Assembly: GCF_005281835.1 (NCBI RefSeq)
Contig: NZ_RZIS01000002.1
Location: 186,001-250,000, forward strand
Source of the DNA: Vibrio profundi
GTDB taxonomy: Bacteria > Pseudomonadota > Gammaproteobacteria > Enterobacterales > Vibrionaceae
Direction: 5' to 3'
Length of the DNA stretch: 64,000 nt
Under the pieces are notes generated by a model that searched no databases, had not been told where the DNA came from, and was given only the letters and a program-made list of their open reading frames with translations. This document shows positions 7,474-15,620 of this stretch, piece after piece. The translations under genes were made by a program, and so were the position numbers. The stretch's first letter is position 1, and each line of letters starts with the position of its first letter.

Positions 7474-7934
7474 CTGCAGTGATTAATTTAAACTGGTATT
7501 CGCGTTTCTATGTTCAACTGACCAGCCAATCCAGCTTCTCGATGAACACTTAATGTTTTAAATTCTTCTGAAGAGGTCATGTCTAATAGGGCTTGCCGAG
7601 AGGGGTATTGCACAATGGCCATAGAATCCCAAAGCTCATCAACTTCACCAATAATCAGCCCAGTCATCTCAGAAAAGAACACCACCTCGGCACCGTATTT
7701 TTCTAGCACTTCGAGCATAGGTTGCCCATATAAGTTATACGCTTCTTTGCCCGACAGAGTGCTGACTCGGCCATCACTGTATTCTGCTTTCTCTTTAAAC
7801 TTAAAAAGATTCACCAATTGCAATGGCCTGTCGTCGTTGTCAGTGTGCAATATTTCCATTTGCTCTGCGCTTGGGTAAAGATGATTAATGACTTCCATGT
7901 ACTACCTCTCCAGTGCTCTTTGCAGTGATTAACT
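7474..7934 (-). repeat. Two copies of the 12-mer TTAATCACTGCA at adjacent gene junctions
   Basis: Read on the minus strand, TTAATCACTGCA occurs at about 7474-7485, between the DUF1330-like and cyclotransferase genes, and at about 7921-7932, between the OsmC and DUF1330-like genes. The copies lie in equivalent intergenic positions. No larger conserved element is visible around them. Confidence 0.6.
7488..7898 (-). CDS. DUF1330-like protein
   Basis: 136 residues with the ferredoxin-like pattern of DUF1330/EthD-type proteins: PLQLVNLFKFKEKA, a central YGQPMLEVLEKYGAEVVFFSEMTGLIIG, then DSMAIVQYPSRQALLDMTSSEEFK. These are small dimeric alpha/beta-barrel proteins without a known reaction. GAGAGGT ribosome-binding site before the ATG. 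Downstream of its stop is the 12-mer TTAATCACTGCA (minus strand), which also follows the upstream OsmC gene. Confidence 0.75.
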   Translation of the reverse strand: MEVINHLYPSAEQMEILHTDNDDRPLQLVNLFKFKEKAEYSDGRVSTLSGKEAYNLYGQPMLEVLEKYGAEVVFFSEMTGLIIGEVDELWDSMAIVQYPSRQALLDMTSSEEFKTLSVHREAGLAGQLNIETRIPV

Positions 7935-7955
7935 CATGCCTATCGGCTTTATGAG

Positions 7956-8429
7956 CTATTCGTCCATAATAATCTCGGTGGTAATCTCAGTTTTGACAGA
8001 ATTCGCGATAAAACAGTTTACGTGCGACATGTGGTGGAGCTTTTCTAACTGAGCGTAAGTCGGCTTCCGATCACCCGAAAAGATGATTCGAGGTCGTAGT
8101 GTCACTCGGGTGACAGACGTTCTACCGCTCTCATCCTCTTCAAGTACACCCACAGCGTCATCAACATATTCTTCAATGATGTAGTTACGTTTTGCAGCAA
8201 TCGACAAAAACACCAACATGTGACAGCTCGATAGCGCCGCGATAAAAGCTTCTTCTGGATCCACATTCGCTTCAACTGAGTAAGGAAGCGGCACCACATG
8301 CGGAGAAGAAGATGCGGGCACAGTTACGCCGCCATCAAACTCCCATGTATGACCACGGCTATACTGGTTATCACTGAAGGCTTCGTCTGCCCCGCGGTTC
8401 CAGCGAACAATCGCACTATACTCTGACAT
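7956..8429 (-). CDS. OsmC family peroxiredoxin-like protein
   Basis: 157 residues of the OsmC/Ohr superfamily. The two reactive cysteines are in A-L-S-S-C-H-M-L (about residue 91) and V-N-C-F-I-A-N-S-V near the C-terminus, and the EAFIAALSSCH segment with a preceding Pro-Glu is typical of the OsmC branch. Such proteins reduce organic hydroperoxides using lipoyl or thiol donors in the cytoplasm. AAAGGAG ribosome-binding site before ATG. It is likely part of the stress-protective flavour of this gene block. Confidence 0.88.
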   Translation of the reverse strand: MSEYSAIVRWNRGADEAFSDNQYSRGHTWEFDGGVTVPASSSPHVVPLPYSVEANVDPEEAFIAALSSCHMLVFLSIAAKRNYIIEEYVDDAVGVLEEDESGRTSVTRVTLRPRIIFSGDRKPTYAQLEKLHHMSHVNCFIANSVKTEITTEIIMDE

Positions 8430-8550
8430 TGAAGACTCCTTTCAAAACGGCTACTCAACTGCACAACATATGGCCTTTACGATAATTTTATAAAGCGCAA
8501 CAATCCAGCACTAATTACGCCACGGGTTACGCTTCATAAATAACGGTATT

Positions 8551-8952
8551 CTATGTCGATACCCTATCTGAAGGGTGGTTAACTCCATCGTTGGTCACCA
8601 CGTTGTCAATATCGAATGGGTTCACGCCTTCTAAGCAACCGATATTAAAACCATACTCATGCGGGTTTGAGCGGCGCTGGTGATGCGTATAAATGCCGCA
8701 TTGAGAACAGAAGTAATGCTTCGCTTCTCCAGTATTGAACTGATAGAGCTTCAAGATATCTTCGCCTTTTACAATTCGAATTCCATCGAGAGTGACCGAA
8801 CCCACAACCGCCCCTTTACGGCGGCAAATGGAACAATCGCATCGACGCGGGTTTTGAATGCCATTAGGTAAGCTCAATTCCAACTCGACTGCCCCGCAAT
8901 GGCATGTAGCCTTATGCTTTGCGTGAATGGTCGTATTTCCAACTTGCTTCAT
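8551..8952 (-). CDS. GFA family protein, third of three
   Basis: 133 residues. Zinc ligands C-H-C-G-A-V, C-D-C-S-I-C-R-R-K-G and F-C-S-Q-C-G-I-Y-T-H-H define the GFA fold. The RYCDCSICR-like and THHQRRSNP segments match the subgroup that keeps an extra His pair after the last cysteines. ATG behind AGGAGG. It is the last minus-strand gene of the accessory block and is divergent from the solute-binding protein gene at 9143. Confidence 0.88.
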   Translation of the reverse strand: MKQVGNTTIHAKHKATCHCGAVELELSLPNGIQNPRRCDCSICRRKGAVVGSVTLDGIRIVKGEDILKLYQFNTGEAKHYFCSQCGIYTHHQRRSNPHEYGFNIGCLEGVNPFDIDNVVTNDGVNHPSDRVST

Positions 8953-9142
8953 AAATGCCTCCTATTCCATCCATTGATATGCATCACCATCATATACCAA
9001 GTTTTTTGTTTGAACTAAGTCGTCAAAATTGGTTTATCAGGAGGTAATTACAACTTTCTAAACTATCATTTAAAGTCATTGAAAAATCGAACGATTACTT
9101 ATCTAATGGGTAACGAATCGTAATTCGCTAACTGGTTATCTC

Positions 9143-9910
9143 ATGTTCAACTTAAAAAGCTTAAGCCTTACTAGCTTGTGCCTTTTGCTCTCATCGCCTT
9201 TACCTGCGTTCTGTCAATCGCACTCCAACACCATTGATATGATCATCATGGAGCAAGTTCCTTACGGCTTTAAAAACGAACTGGGCACTGAAACCGGCGT
9301 ACTATTCGATATTGCACTCGAGCTACAACAAGCGAGTCAATCTATGCCATCGTTAGCGCTCACCCAGCCTTACATTATCCCGACCAAACGTATTATCAGT
9401 CAGCTCAACCAAACCCATCCTGTGTGTACGCTTGTTGCTGAATCACCAATCATAGCCGACCATTTCGATCTCATTGAACCCATTGGCTTTCAGCTAAAAG
9501 CGGGCATTTTGCCTGCAGCAGGGATCACTCTCACCGATTACCAAAGCTTGAATGACAAAAGCATCGCTGTACCACTAGGAATTATGTTTGATCGAAGATT
9601 TCATGACGATGACGATTTAAATAAGGTTTCGGTTCGGGAATATTATAACGGCATAAAGATGTTAGCCGCAGGGCGGGTAGACTCGGTGGCGGGGGCGATC
9701 TCTTCTTTGTACTACAATGCGAAAATGCTGGATATACCCGCCGCAACCTTTGGTGAACCTTTGCTTTTTGTCGATTTCGGTTTGTTTTTAGTGTGTAACG
9801 ATCAGCTCCCGCAGCATCAAAGAGAACTATTAAAAAATCTGGTTATCGAGCTCAAAAGTAATGGCTCAATCCCACAACTTTTTGAAAGTTATTTTGATTT
9901 AAACTCTTAG
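9143..9910 (+). CDS. Periplasmic solute-binding protein, SBP family 3 type, without transporter
   Basis: 255 residues. A signal peptide (about residues 1-24, cleavage after LPAFC or nearby) is followed by the bilobed fold of amino-acid-type solute-binding proteins: TGVLFDIALELQQ, LVAESPIIADHFDLIEPIG, SIAVPLGIMFDRRF and AAGRVDSVAGAISSLYYNA. The usual ligand-carboxylate arginine is not obvious. No permease or ATPase lies beside it, so it may feed a distant transporter or be a stand-alone periplasmic sensor. No clear ribosome-binding site precedes the ATG. Similar orphans lie at 40357 and 47080. Confidence 0.75.
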   Translation: MFNLKSLSLTSLCLLLSSPLPAFCQSHSNTIDMIIMEQVPYGFKNELGTETGVLFDIALELQQASQSMPSLALTQPYIIPTKRIISQLNQTHPVCTLVAESPIIADHFDLIEPIGFQLKAGILPAAGITLTDYQSLNDKSIAVPLGIMFDRRFHDDDDLNKVSVREYYNGIKMLAAGRVDSVAGAISSLYYNAKMLDIPAATFGEPLLFVDFGLFLVCNDQLPQHQRELLKNLVIELKSNGSIPQLFESYFDLNS

Positions 9911-9969
9911 GCAGCCACTCGAATCGACCAAAAATACACTAACCAAAACAGTTGGTTAATGATGGGAAC

Positions 9970-10026
9970 GCTCAAGCTCAAGCTCAAGCTCAAGCTCAAG
10001 CTCAAGCTCAAGCTCAAGCTCAAGCT
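9970..10026. repeat. Hexanucleotide tandem repeat (GCTCAA)9.5
   Basis: 57 bp of uninterrupted GCTCAA units, 9.5 copies, between the solute-binding protein gene and the 3' end of the barrel gene at 10031. It ends 4 bp from the stop codon of the minus-strand gene. A perfect microsatellite of this length should vary in copy number by slipped-strand mispairing. Confidence 0.95.
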
Positions 10027-10030
10027 AGGA

Positions 10031-10633
10031 TTAAAAAGCCATTTGCCATTTAAAATACATCTCTTCTTCAGCTGAGTTCACGCCAACGCGCACTCGGTGA
10101 TTATCAATTTGTTTGCCAATGAAGCTATCCAGCGAGTAGCTGTCGTAGTCACTTTCACCGAAGGTATAAAACGGGTCTAAACCTAAGTGAAAGCCACTGC
10201 CAATATCAATGCGGGTGTACATACCTACGGTGCCCGTGGCGATCGTCGTATCTGTCATGTCATTGTTGTTGATACCAACCATCGCCAAAGGGTAGAGCTT
10301 AATCTTTTCATGAATTTGAAAGGTATGGATGTAACCAACGCTTCCCGACTGAGTTTCAGTTTCATCGTTAAAATAGCCTTCAGCGTAAAGCCCTCTTCCC
10401 TCTCGCATCCATGCATAACGTGTACTCAGGGCATCCGTTCCTTGTTTTGTTTCAATAGAAAGTAAGTGTTCGCCCCAAGCAAAGCCGGCACTCAAATCGA
10501 CCTCCCCTTCAGAAGTAAAACTTGTGCCAACCGAGGAATAAACAGCAGTGGGATCGCTCATATCGACTTCATCAGCCAGCACCGCAGGGCTGAGAGCGAG
10601 CAGTGAAATAGGAACAATGAATGATGATTTCAT
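10031..10633 (-). CDS. Probable small outer-membrane beta-barrel protein
   Basis: 200 residues with a signal peptide (residues 1-20, cleavage after VLA). The mature part alternates short amphipathic strands with acidic turns (for example DLSAGFAWGEHLLSIETKQG, GLYAEGYFNDETETQSGSVGYIHTF) and ends in an aromatic-terminated strand, MYFKWQMAF, the usual C-terminal signature for BAM-assembled barrels. Probably 8-10 strands. No specific family recognised; similar Vibrio proteins are annotated as hypothetical. The tandem hexamer repeat starts 4 bp beyond its stop codon. Confidence 0.65.
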   Translation of the reverse strand: MKSSFIVPISLLALSPAVLADEVDMSDPTAVYSSVGTSFTSEGEVDLSAGFAWGEHLLSIETKQGTDALSTRYAWMREGRGLYAEGYFNDETETQSGSVGYIHTFQIHEKIKLYPLAMVGINNNDMTDTTIATGTVGMYTRIDIGSGFHLGLDPFYTFGESDYDSYSLDSFIGKQIDNHRVRVGVNSAEEEMYFKWQMAF

Positions 10634-10814
10634 AGGATAGTTAACCTCATAGATTCAATATCTACAGGCTCTCACACGCGACGAATCAAGTTTGAACGTT
10701 AGTAAGCTCATATTTGAGTGGGTTTTCAATAAGCCAAACAAGGCTAACCGGTCGCTCATCTTGAGCCTAACTGCCGTCACTCTGCAGGTGACCATCGACG
10801 AACTTATCGCGCAA

Positions 10815-10827
10815 TTTACACTGTGAA
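10815..10827. other. Near-match to parS2 (one mismatch)
   Basis: TTTACACTGTGAA differs at one position from the palindrome TTTACANTGTAAA found in four perfect copies near oriCII. Whether ParB2 binds it is unknown. Confidence 0.35.
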
Positions 10828-10847
10828 TTCGGCTACCGAGCCTCTCC

Positions 10848-10872
10848 TTAATTTTTGATTAATAAAAATTAA
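10848..10872. promoter_or_regulatory. Candidate NagC/ROK-type operator upstream of the PTS gene
   Basis: TTAATTTTT, a 7-nt spacer, then AAAAATTAA: a 9-bp AT-rich dyad 74 bp before the GTG start. It resembles the T-rich/A-rich dyad recognised by NagC and Mlc (ROK family) regulators, which control N-acetylglucosamine and glucose PTS genes. Assignment by resemblance only. Confidence 0.4.
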
Positions 10873-10945
10873 TCTAAACACAAGCTCGCCTTAATCCGGC
10901 TTTATGTAAGCTCTCGCCATAAAGACAAACATAAGAGGACTTAAG

Positions 10946-12427
10946 GTGAACATACTCGGATATCTCCAAAAAATAGGTAAGGCGCTGATGGTGCCGATTG
11001 CCGTATTACCAGCCGGTGGCTTAATGCTGGGGCTTGGCTACGCGATTGATCCAGAAGGCTGGGGGGCTAATAGCGCACTGGCGACAATTCTGGTGTATGG
11101 CGGCAAAGGGATCATGGATAACCAAGCATGGTTATTTGCTGTCGGTGTCGCCTATGGATTAGCAAAAGACAACAATGGCGCTGCAGCGCTTTCAGGATTA
11201 CTAGGGCTGTTAATTGTGGAAATGATTGTCGGCAACACAGCGGTGATCTCACAAATAACGGGAGTACCCGTAGACCAAATGAGCTCATCAGAAGTGATCG
11301 CGTCTCAGGCATCGGTAAGCGCCTTCACTGGTATCATGATGGGTATTGTCGCAGCCACTCTGTACAATCGGTTCCACACTATCAAACTACCCGCTGTACT
11401 CGGCTTCTTTGGCGGTAAACGCTTTGTTCCGATAGTGACTTCATTGGCCGCGATCAGTATCAGCTTAGTCATGGTATACGTGTGGCCCGTGGTTTACGGT
11501 TCACTGGTTAACTTTGGTATCGCGATTTCAGAAATGGGCGCAACGGGCGCTGGCCTTTATGGCTTCTTTAACCGCTTGCTTATTCCTGTTGGACTGCACC
11601 ACGCGCTAAACCAAGTTTTCATTTTCGATTTAGTGGGCATCAACGACATTTCTAAGTTCTGGTCTGGCACTGGAGAATTAGGTGTAACTGGTATCTATCA
11701 AGGTGGGTTCTTCCCGGTAATGGGTTATGGCCTACCAGCAGCGTGTTTAGCAATGTACCACTGTGCCAAGCCTGAAAACAAAAAGAAAGTCGGCGGTATC
11801 CTTGGCGCATCGGCCGTGACTGCGATTCTCACAGGTGTCACAGAGCCGATTGAATTTGCGTTCATGTTTGTTGCACCTGTCCTGTTCGTCATTCACGCAC
11901 TACTTGCAGCACTATCACTTTACATCGCGGCAAGCATGCAGTGGATTGCTGGCTTTACCTTCAGTGGCGGTTTGATTGACTTCGTATTGTCGTACAACCT
12001 TCCACTCGCCATGAAGCCTTACATGTTGATCTTACAAGGTCTGGGCTTTGCGACGATTTACTACTTCGTATTCCGTTTCGCTATCTTGAAGTTTGACCTT
12101 AAAACACCAGGCCGCGAAGACGTTGAAGAAGCAGAAGTCGTTCAAATGGGCACCAATGATAAAGCCGCACAGTACTTGAAAGCACTGGGTGGTCACGGCA
12201 ACTTAACCAGCATCGACTCTTGCATCACACGTTTACGTTTGACGCTTAAAGATGCATCGATCGCTGACGAAGCCACACTCAAAGCGATTGGTGCAATGGG
12301 AGTCGTGAAAATCGGCGCCAACAACCTACAAGTGATTGTAGGCACTGAAGCTGAAGAGATCGCCCATGCGATGAAGCAAATACCAGCAGGCCAAGACTTG
12401 TCACAAATAGCCGTGCCAAGCCATTAA
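10946..12427 (+). CDS. PTS transporter EIICB, N-acetylglucosamine/glucose family (NagE-like)
   Basis: 493 residues. The EIIC domain (about residues 1-380) has the family start GYLQKIGKALMVPIAVLPAG, roughly ten membrane segments, the GLHHALNQVF segment, and the substrate-site motif G-V-T-E-P-I-E-F. The EIIB domain (about 405-480) carries the phosphorylated cysteine Cys426 in I-D-S-C-I-T-R-L-R-L. There is no EIIA domain, so it must take phosphate from a separate EIIA such as Crr. Sequence style favours N-acetylglucosamine over glucose, but this is not certain. GTG start with GAGGA upstream. A two-component system lies convergently downstream; a terminator separates them. Confidence 0.85.
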   Translation: MNILGYLQKIGKALMVPIAVLPAGGLMLGLGYAIDPEGWGANSALATILVYGGKGIMDNQAWLFAVGVAYGLAKDNNGAAALSGLLGLLIVEMIVGNTAVISQITGVPVDQMSSSEVIASQASVSAFTGIMMGIVAATLYNRFHTIKLPAVLGFFGGKRFVPIVTSLAAISISLVMVYVWPVVYGSLVNFGIAISEMGATGAGLYGFFNRLLIPVGLHHALNQVFIFDLVGINDISKFWSGTGELGVTGIYQGGFFPVMGYGLPAACLAMYHCAKPENKKKVGGILGASAVTAILTGVTEPIEFAFMFVAPVLFVIHALLAALSLYIAASMQWIAGFTFSGGLIDFVLSYNLPLAMKPYMLILQGLGFATIYYFVFRFAILKFDLKTPGREDVEEAEVVQMGTNDKAAQYLKALGGHGNLTSIDSCITRLRLTLKDASIADEATLKAIGAMGVVKIGANNLQVIVGTEAEEIAHAMKQIPAGQDLSQIAVPSH

Positions 12428-12458
12428 CCTCAAGCTGTTGTTAGTCAGCACATAACAA

Positions 12459-12485
12459 AAAGGTCAAAGCTTAGCTTTGACCTTT
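12459..12485. terminator. Bidirectional terminator between the PTS gene and the kinase gene
   Basis: Perfect 12-bp stem AAAGGTCAAAGC / GCTTTGACCTTT with a TTA loop, between two convergent genes, with an A-run on the left side and T residues on the right. It can serve both directions. Confidence 0.85.
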
Positions 12486-12505
12486 GTTCGTTCTCAAACA
12501 GAGCT

Positions 12506-13795
12506 TCACTGCTCAAAGTAAATTCGCGCTCTTAAACCCGGAGCATTGTCTCTTAAAATTAAGTGAGCGTGATGCCTGCTAACAACGGCATCAACCAATG
12601 ATAGCCCTAACCCATTGCCATGCTCGGTTCTGCTTTTATCCGTCCGGTACATAGGGCGACACACATTAAGCTTGTCGGCATCTGAAATCCCAATTCCCGA
12701 ATCTGCCACCACGACACCAAAGTGATCGATCACCACCTCAATGTCACCAAGCTCCGGCGTGTACTTGACCGCATTTTCAATCAAGTTAAACACCGCCCGA
12801 AACAGCAGCGATCTGTCCCCCATCACTAGGCACGGCTGATCCTGACGATACACCAAGTTTTGCTGTTTTAACTCAGCAAGCGGCCCAACAAATTCAAGGG
12901 CATCTTGCGCTATCTTGCCCAAATCGACTTGCTCGGTTTCAATTGGCATTTGCCCACTGTTTAATTTAGCGATCTCTAGCATGCTGTTAAACAGCGACAA
13001 AATCAGTTCAAGCTCATCATGACAGGCCGATAATTGGTCTTGTTGCTTCTCTGACAACTCGGACTGAGAAAGTATTTCTTCCATACGCAATTTCAAACGC
13101 GCCATTGGAGTACGCATATCATGTGCTAAGCCGACGGTGAGCGACTTAAGCGTCGACTCATTCTTCGACATTTGCTCGATCATAAAATTAAGATGGATCG
13201 CCAAAATATCAAACTCATCATCTTGAGTAGACACCGAGATTTTCACATCGCGTTCACCGCATAACACCCGATTCATCGCTCGATTAACACGTTCTAAGCG
13301 CTTTAAAATCAAGATGGTAAAGAACAGCGCTGCAATCATCATCACCGCGACAGGCAATACGATGCCAGAGAAAACAATCGGTATCAGCGACTGACGAAAT
13401 TCCTCTATCACTTGTGAATCCACACCAATTTCTAAATGGTGGTTGTCACCGATAGGGATGTGAGTTTTATCAGTCACTAGTGCACTGATCGGATAATATT
13501 GGGTGCTAAGTGATGGCTCAGCCCGTTCGCTAAGATGGTAGTAAAAAGAGGTCGCAGATGCGCGCTTAGCCGCCAGGAGCTTTTCGACTTCTTCTTTGCT
13601 TTGGTTGGCGACAAAACGAAACTCCGAGATTTCTTCATTCAGCTGCTTCGTTAGTTGCTGCCGATGGAAAGCATCAGAATCAATATACACTTGGCGAATC
13701 ACCATGATGTTAACCACGGTGATAAATAGGAACAAACCCACTAAGGTCTTGAATACGGATGAACGGGTTAACGCGTAATCATCGACGAAGGACAT
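12506..13795 (-). CDS. Two-component sensor histidine kinase
   Basis: 429 residues, inner-membrane kinase. Transmembrane segments at about 16-34 and 138-163 enclose a periplasmic domain of about 100 residues. A HAMP-like linker follows, then the HisKA H-box G-L-A-H-D-M-R-T-P with His225, the N-box L-I-E-N-A-V-K-Y-T, the G1 box ADSGIGIS and G2 GNGLGLSL. The gene overlaps the response-regulator gene by 17 nt, with its start inside the regulator's end, so translation is coupled. The overall form resembles QseC/PmrB-type kinases, but the ligand is not identifiable. Confidence 0.88.
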   Translation of the reverse strand: MSFVDDYALTRSSVFKTLVGLFLFITVVNIMVIRQVYIDSDAFHRQQLTKQLNEEISEFRFVANQSKEEVEKLLAAKRASATSFYYHLSERAEPSLSTQYYPISALVTDKTHIPIGDNHHLEIGVDSQVIEEFRQSLIPIVFSGIVLPVAVMMIAALFFTILILKRLERVNRAMNRVLCGERDVKISVSTQDDEFDILAIHLNFMIEQMSKNESTLKSLTVGLAHDMRTPMARLKLRMEEILSQSELSEKQQDQLSACHDELELILSLFNSMLEIAKLNSGQMPIETEQVDLGKIAQDALEFVGPLAELKQQNLVYRQDQPCLVMGDRSLLFRAVFNLIENAVKYTPELGDIEVVIDHFGVVVADSGIGISDADKLNVCRPMYRTDKSRTEHGNGLGLSLVDAVVSRHHAHLILRDNAPGLRARIYFEQ

Positions 13796-14453
13796 AACCT
13801 GCCCCTCGAACGGTATGCAGCAAATCAGAGCAACCTGCTTCTTCGAGTTTGCGTCTTAGGTTGGCGACATGCACATCAATCACATTCGTTTTTGGATCGA
13901 AGTGATAGCTCCAAATCGCTTCAAATAAGCGCATTCGAGACACGACTTGTTCACTATGCTCAATGAAATACTGAATCAACTGGAACTCTTTCGGTTGCAG
14001 GCTCAGCTCTTGATTAGAGCAAGTAACACGATGGGCTCGTAAGTCGATCTGCAAACAATCGTATGCCAAAATATTTTGGCTAGGCACTTGCCTTTGCGTA
14101 CGATTGATAATGATATCAACGCGAGCAATCAACTCAGCCAAAGCAAAAGGCTTAATCAAATAATCATCGCTACCCGCTTGTAAGCCATCCACTCTATCTT
14201 CAACGCTGTCCATCGCACTTAAAATCAATACGGGCAAATGTTCTTCGGTTGCCTTGATGGCAGACAACACTTTCATACCATCTAAGTACGGCAGCATACG
14301 ATCTAAAATGACCAGCTGATATTCAGAGCTCAAAGCCATCATTAAACCTTTTTTGCCATCTTCAGCCTGATCGACAGCATAACCGTGCTCTTGTAAGCCT
14401 TTTGCAACAAATTCTCGAGTGGTGGTGTCGTCTTCAATGATGAGTATTTTCAC
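13779..14453 (-). CDS. OmpR-family response regulator
   Basis: 224 residues. Receiver domain (about 1-115) with the acidic pair ED near residue 8, phosphorylation site Asp51 in LVILDRMLP, and KPF near 100. The C-terminal winged helix (about 125-222) has the DVHVANLRRKLE recognition helix and ends with VRGAGYVL. GTG start behind AAGGAGA. Transcribed first, with the kinase at 12506 downstream. A hairpin with a T-rich tail lies in its leader at 14521-14543. Confidence 0.9.
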   Translation of the reverse strand: MKILIIEDDTTTREFVAKGLQEHGYAVDQAEDGKKGLMMALSSEYQLVILDRMLPYLDGMKVLSAIKATEEHLPVLILSAMDSVEDRVDGLQAGSDDYLIKPFALAELIARVDIIINRTQRQVPSQNILAYDCLQIDLRAHRVTCSNQELSLQPKEFQLIQYFIEHSEQVVSRMRLFEAIWSYHFDPKTNVIDVHVANLRRKLEEAGCSDLLHTVRGAGYVLRR

Positions 14454-14924
14454 AGGGGGAGGTCTCCTTCTAGAGGATGAATTTTATCGTAAGAAAAGTA
14501 CTTTTCGTCAGAAAAAAGAAAGGCTCGCGTGACTAATGCGAGCCAGATGCGGTTTAGGGGGTAAACCACAAATTCACTACGAGTAGTGAGTTCTTCATTG
14601 TGTGCGACGACAGTATGAACTGAACATCATTGAGGTTTCATTTTTAAATAATTAACGATAATTAATCAAGCTGATCAGGTTAGTTTTACGTTAATTAAGT
14701 CCATAATAGATGTAATGAAATACGAGGTAAATTAGACATTTGGATTATAAAAGCAGCCGATTCAACAAGCTTACTTCTGCTATCTCTTTCATCTTAAGGG
14801 CGAACTAGCCATAACAACAGGCAGCGCTATGACCAAGCCCTACACATTGCCATGACTCAATAATGGAATGTGTCACTGAGCCTACGACTTTCCGCGCCAA
14901 GCCGCTAGTTTCACTACCAAGTCA
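14454..14924. other. 471-bp intergenic region upstream of the response regulator
   Basis: No protein-coding frame. AT-rich part near 14640-14740 (ATTAACGATAATTAATC, TTACGTTAATTAAG) that could hold minus-strand promoters. A TCACTAC-GA-GTAGTGA hairpin lies at about 14575-14590, and a terminator-like hairpin at 14521-14543. The right part (14760-14924) shows nothing clear beyond the 3' flank of the DUF1868 gene. Confidence 0.5.
14506..14700 (-). ncRNA. Candidate small RNA or leader attenuator upstream of the response regulator
   Basis: On the minus strand a hairpin GGCTCGC / GCGAGCC (14521-14543) is followed directly by TTTCTTTTTTC, the form of an intrinsic terminator. No gene ends within 380 bp before it. 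It therefore either ends a small RNA starting in the AT-rich block near 14640-14700 or attenuates the regulator mRNA. Start position is a guess; no family recognised. Confidence 0.25.
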
Positions 14925-15599
14925 CTAAGTGAGCTTAATAACCGGAGTAAATTTGAACATGTCTTGGAAAGTACAGAATTCTACAGGCCCATGAGTCAAT
15001 GTACCGAATGTCTGTGCAATACGCTCACCAATACGCTGAGTGGTGGCTTCTAGTTCAGCTTTGTCTTGTTCTTCAAGCTCGATCACTCGGTAGCTCAAAG
15101 TAATATGAAAATGGTAATCGTCAAAATCTGGCATGCTGATACCAGTCGCCGCTTTTAATGCTTCACGGCACTGCTTAAGTGCTAGGCTCGATTGCTCATT
15201 GGCAGGTTTGATACGAATCGCGCTACCGCCGATTGGGCAGTTATAAACATAATCGAACGCCATTTCAAAACCGCCACGCGCGCCAATTTGGCTCGCTTCA
15301 GTGGCAAACAAATCCGTAGTCGCCGACAATTCAGATTCTAGACTGAGCTTAGAAGTCCACTTTTTCGGGTCTCGAATTTGATCGCACACCCCTTCGAATA
15401 CAGTCATGTGCATGCTCGAAATCGGCAAGAACGAGAACTTGTTTCCACATTGCATCGCTTTGAGTTGGTCTTGCGCCCAACGTAGCTCTTCAATCAAAGG
15501 AAGTGATTGATCTAAATGACAAATAAAGGTGTTACCTGGGAATGTTCTAACGCTTCCATCTTCATGGAACTTTACACCCACACTTGGTGCGTACTTCAT
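14925..15599 (-). CDS. DUF1868 protein, 2H-phosphoesterase (2'-5' RNA ligase-like) superfamily
   Basis: 224 residues. Two His-x-Thr/Ser-type motifs mark the 2H phosphoesterase fold: S-M-H-M-T-V-F (about residue 65) and H-F-H-I-T-L-S-Y (about residue 164). The family start YAPSVGVKFHEDGSVRTFPGNTFICHL is typical of DUF1868. Members are predicted to hydrolyse 2',3'-cyclic or related phosphodiesters. It is the last gene of a minus-strand group with the ROK regulator (21 bp upstream) and the glycerophosphodiester phosphodiesterase. That context suggests a role on a phosphodiester compound imported by the adjacent ABC system; this is inference. Confidence 0.8.
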   Translation of the reverse strand: MKYAPSVGVKFHEDGSVRTFPGNTFICHLDQSLPLIEELRWAQDQLKAMQCGNKFSFLPISSMHMTVFEGVCDQIRDPKKWTSKLSLESELSATTDLFATEASQIGARGGFEMAFDYVYNCPIGGSAIRIKPANEQSSLALKQCREALKAATGISMPDFDDYHFHITLSYRVIELEEQDKAELEATTQRIGERIAQTFGTLTHGPVEFCTFQDMFKFTPVIKLT

Positions 15600-15620
15600 A
15601 ATAGTTATCCGATGTTTTTA

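Larger units (their letters stand above)
10634..10945. other. Divergent intergenic region between the barrel gene and the PTS gene
   Basis: 312 bp. It contains a one-mismatch copy of the chromosome-II parS motif (10815-10827) and a candidate ROK-regulator operator (10848-10872) close to the PTS start. Otherwise nothing recognisable. Confidence 0.6.
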
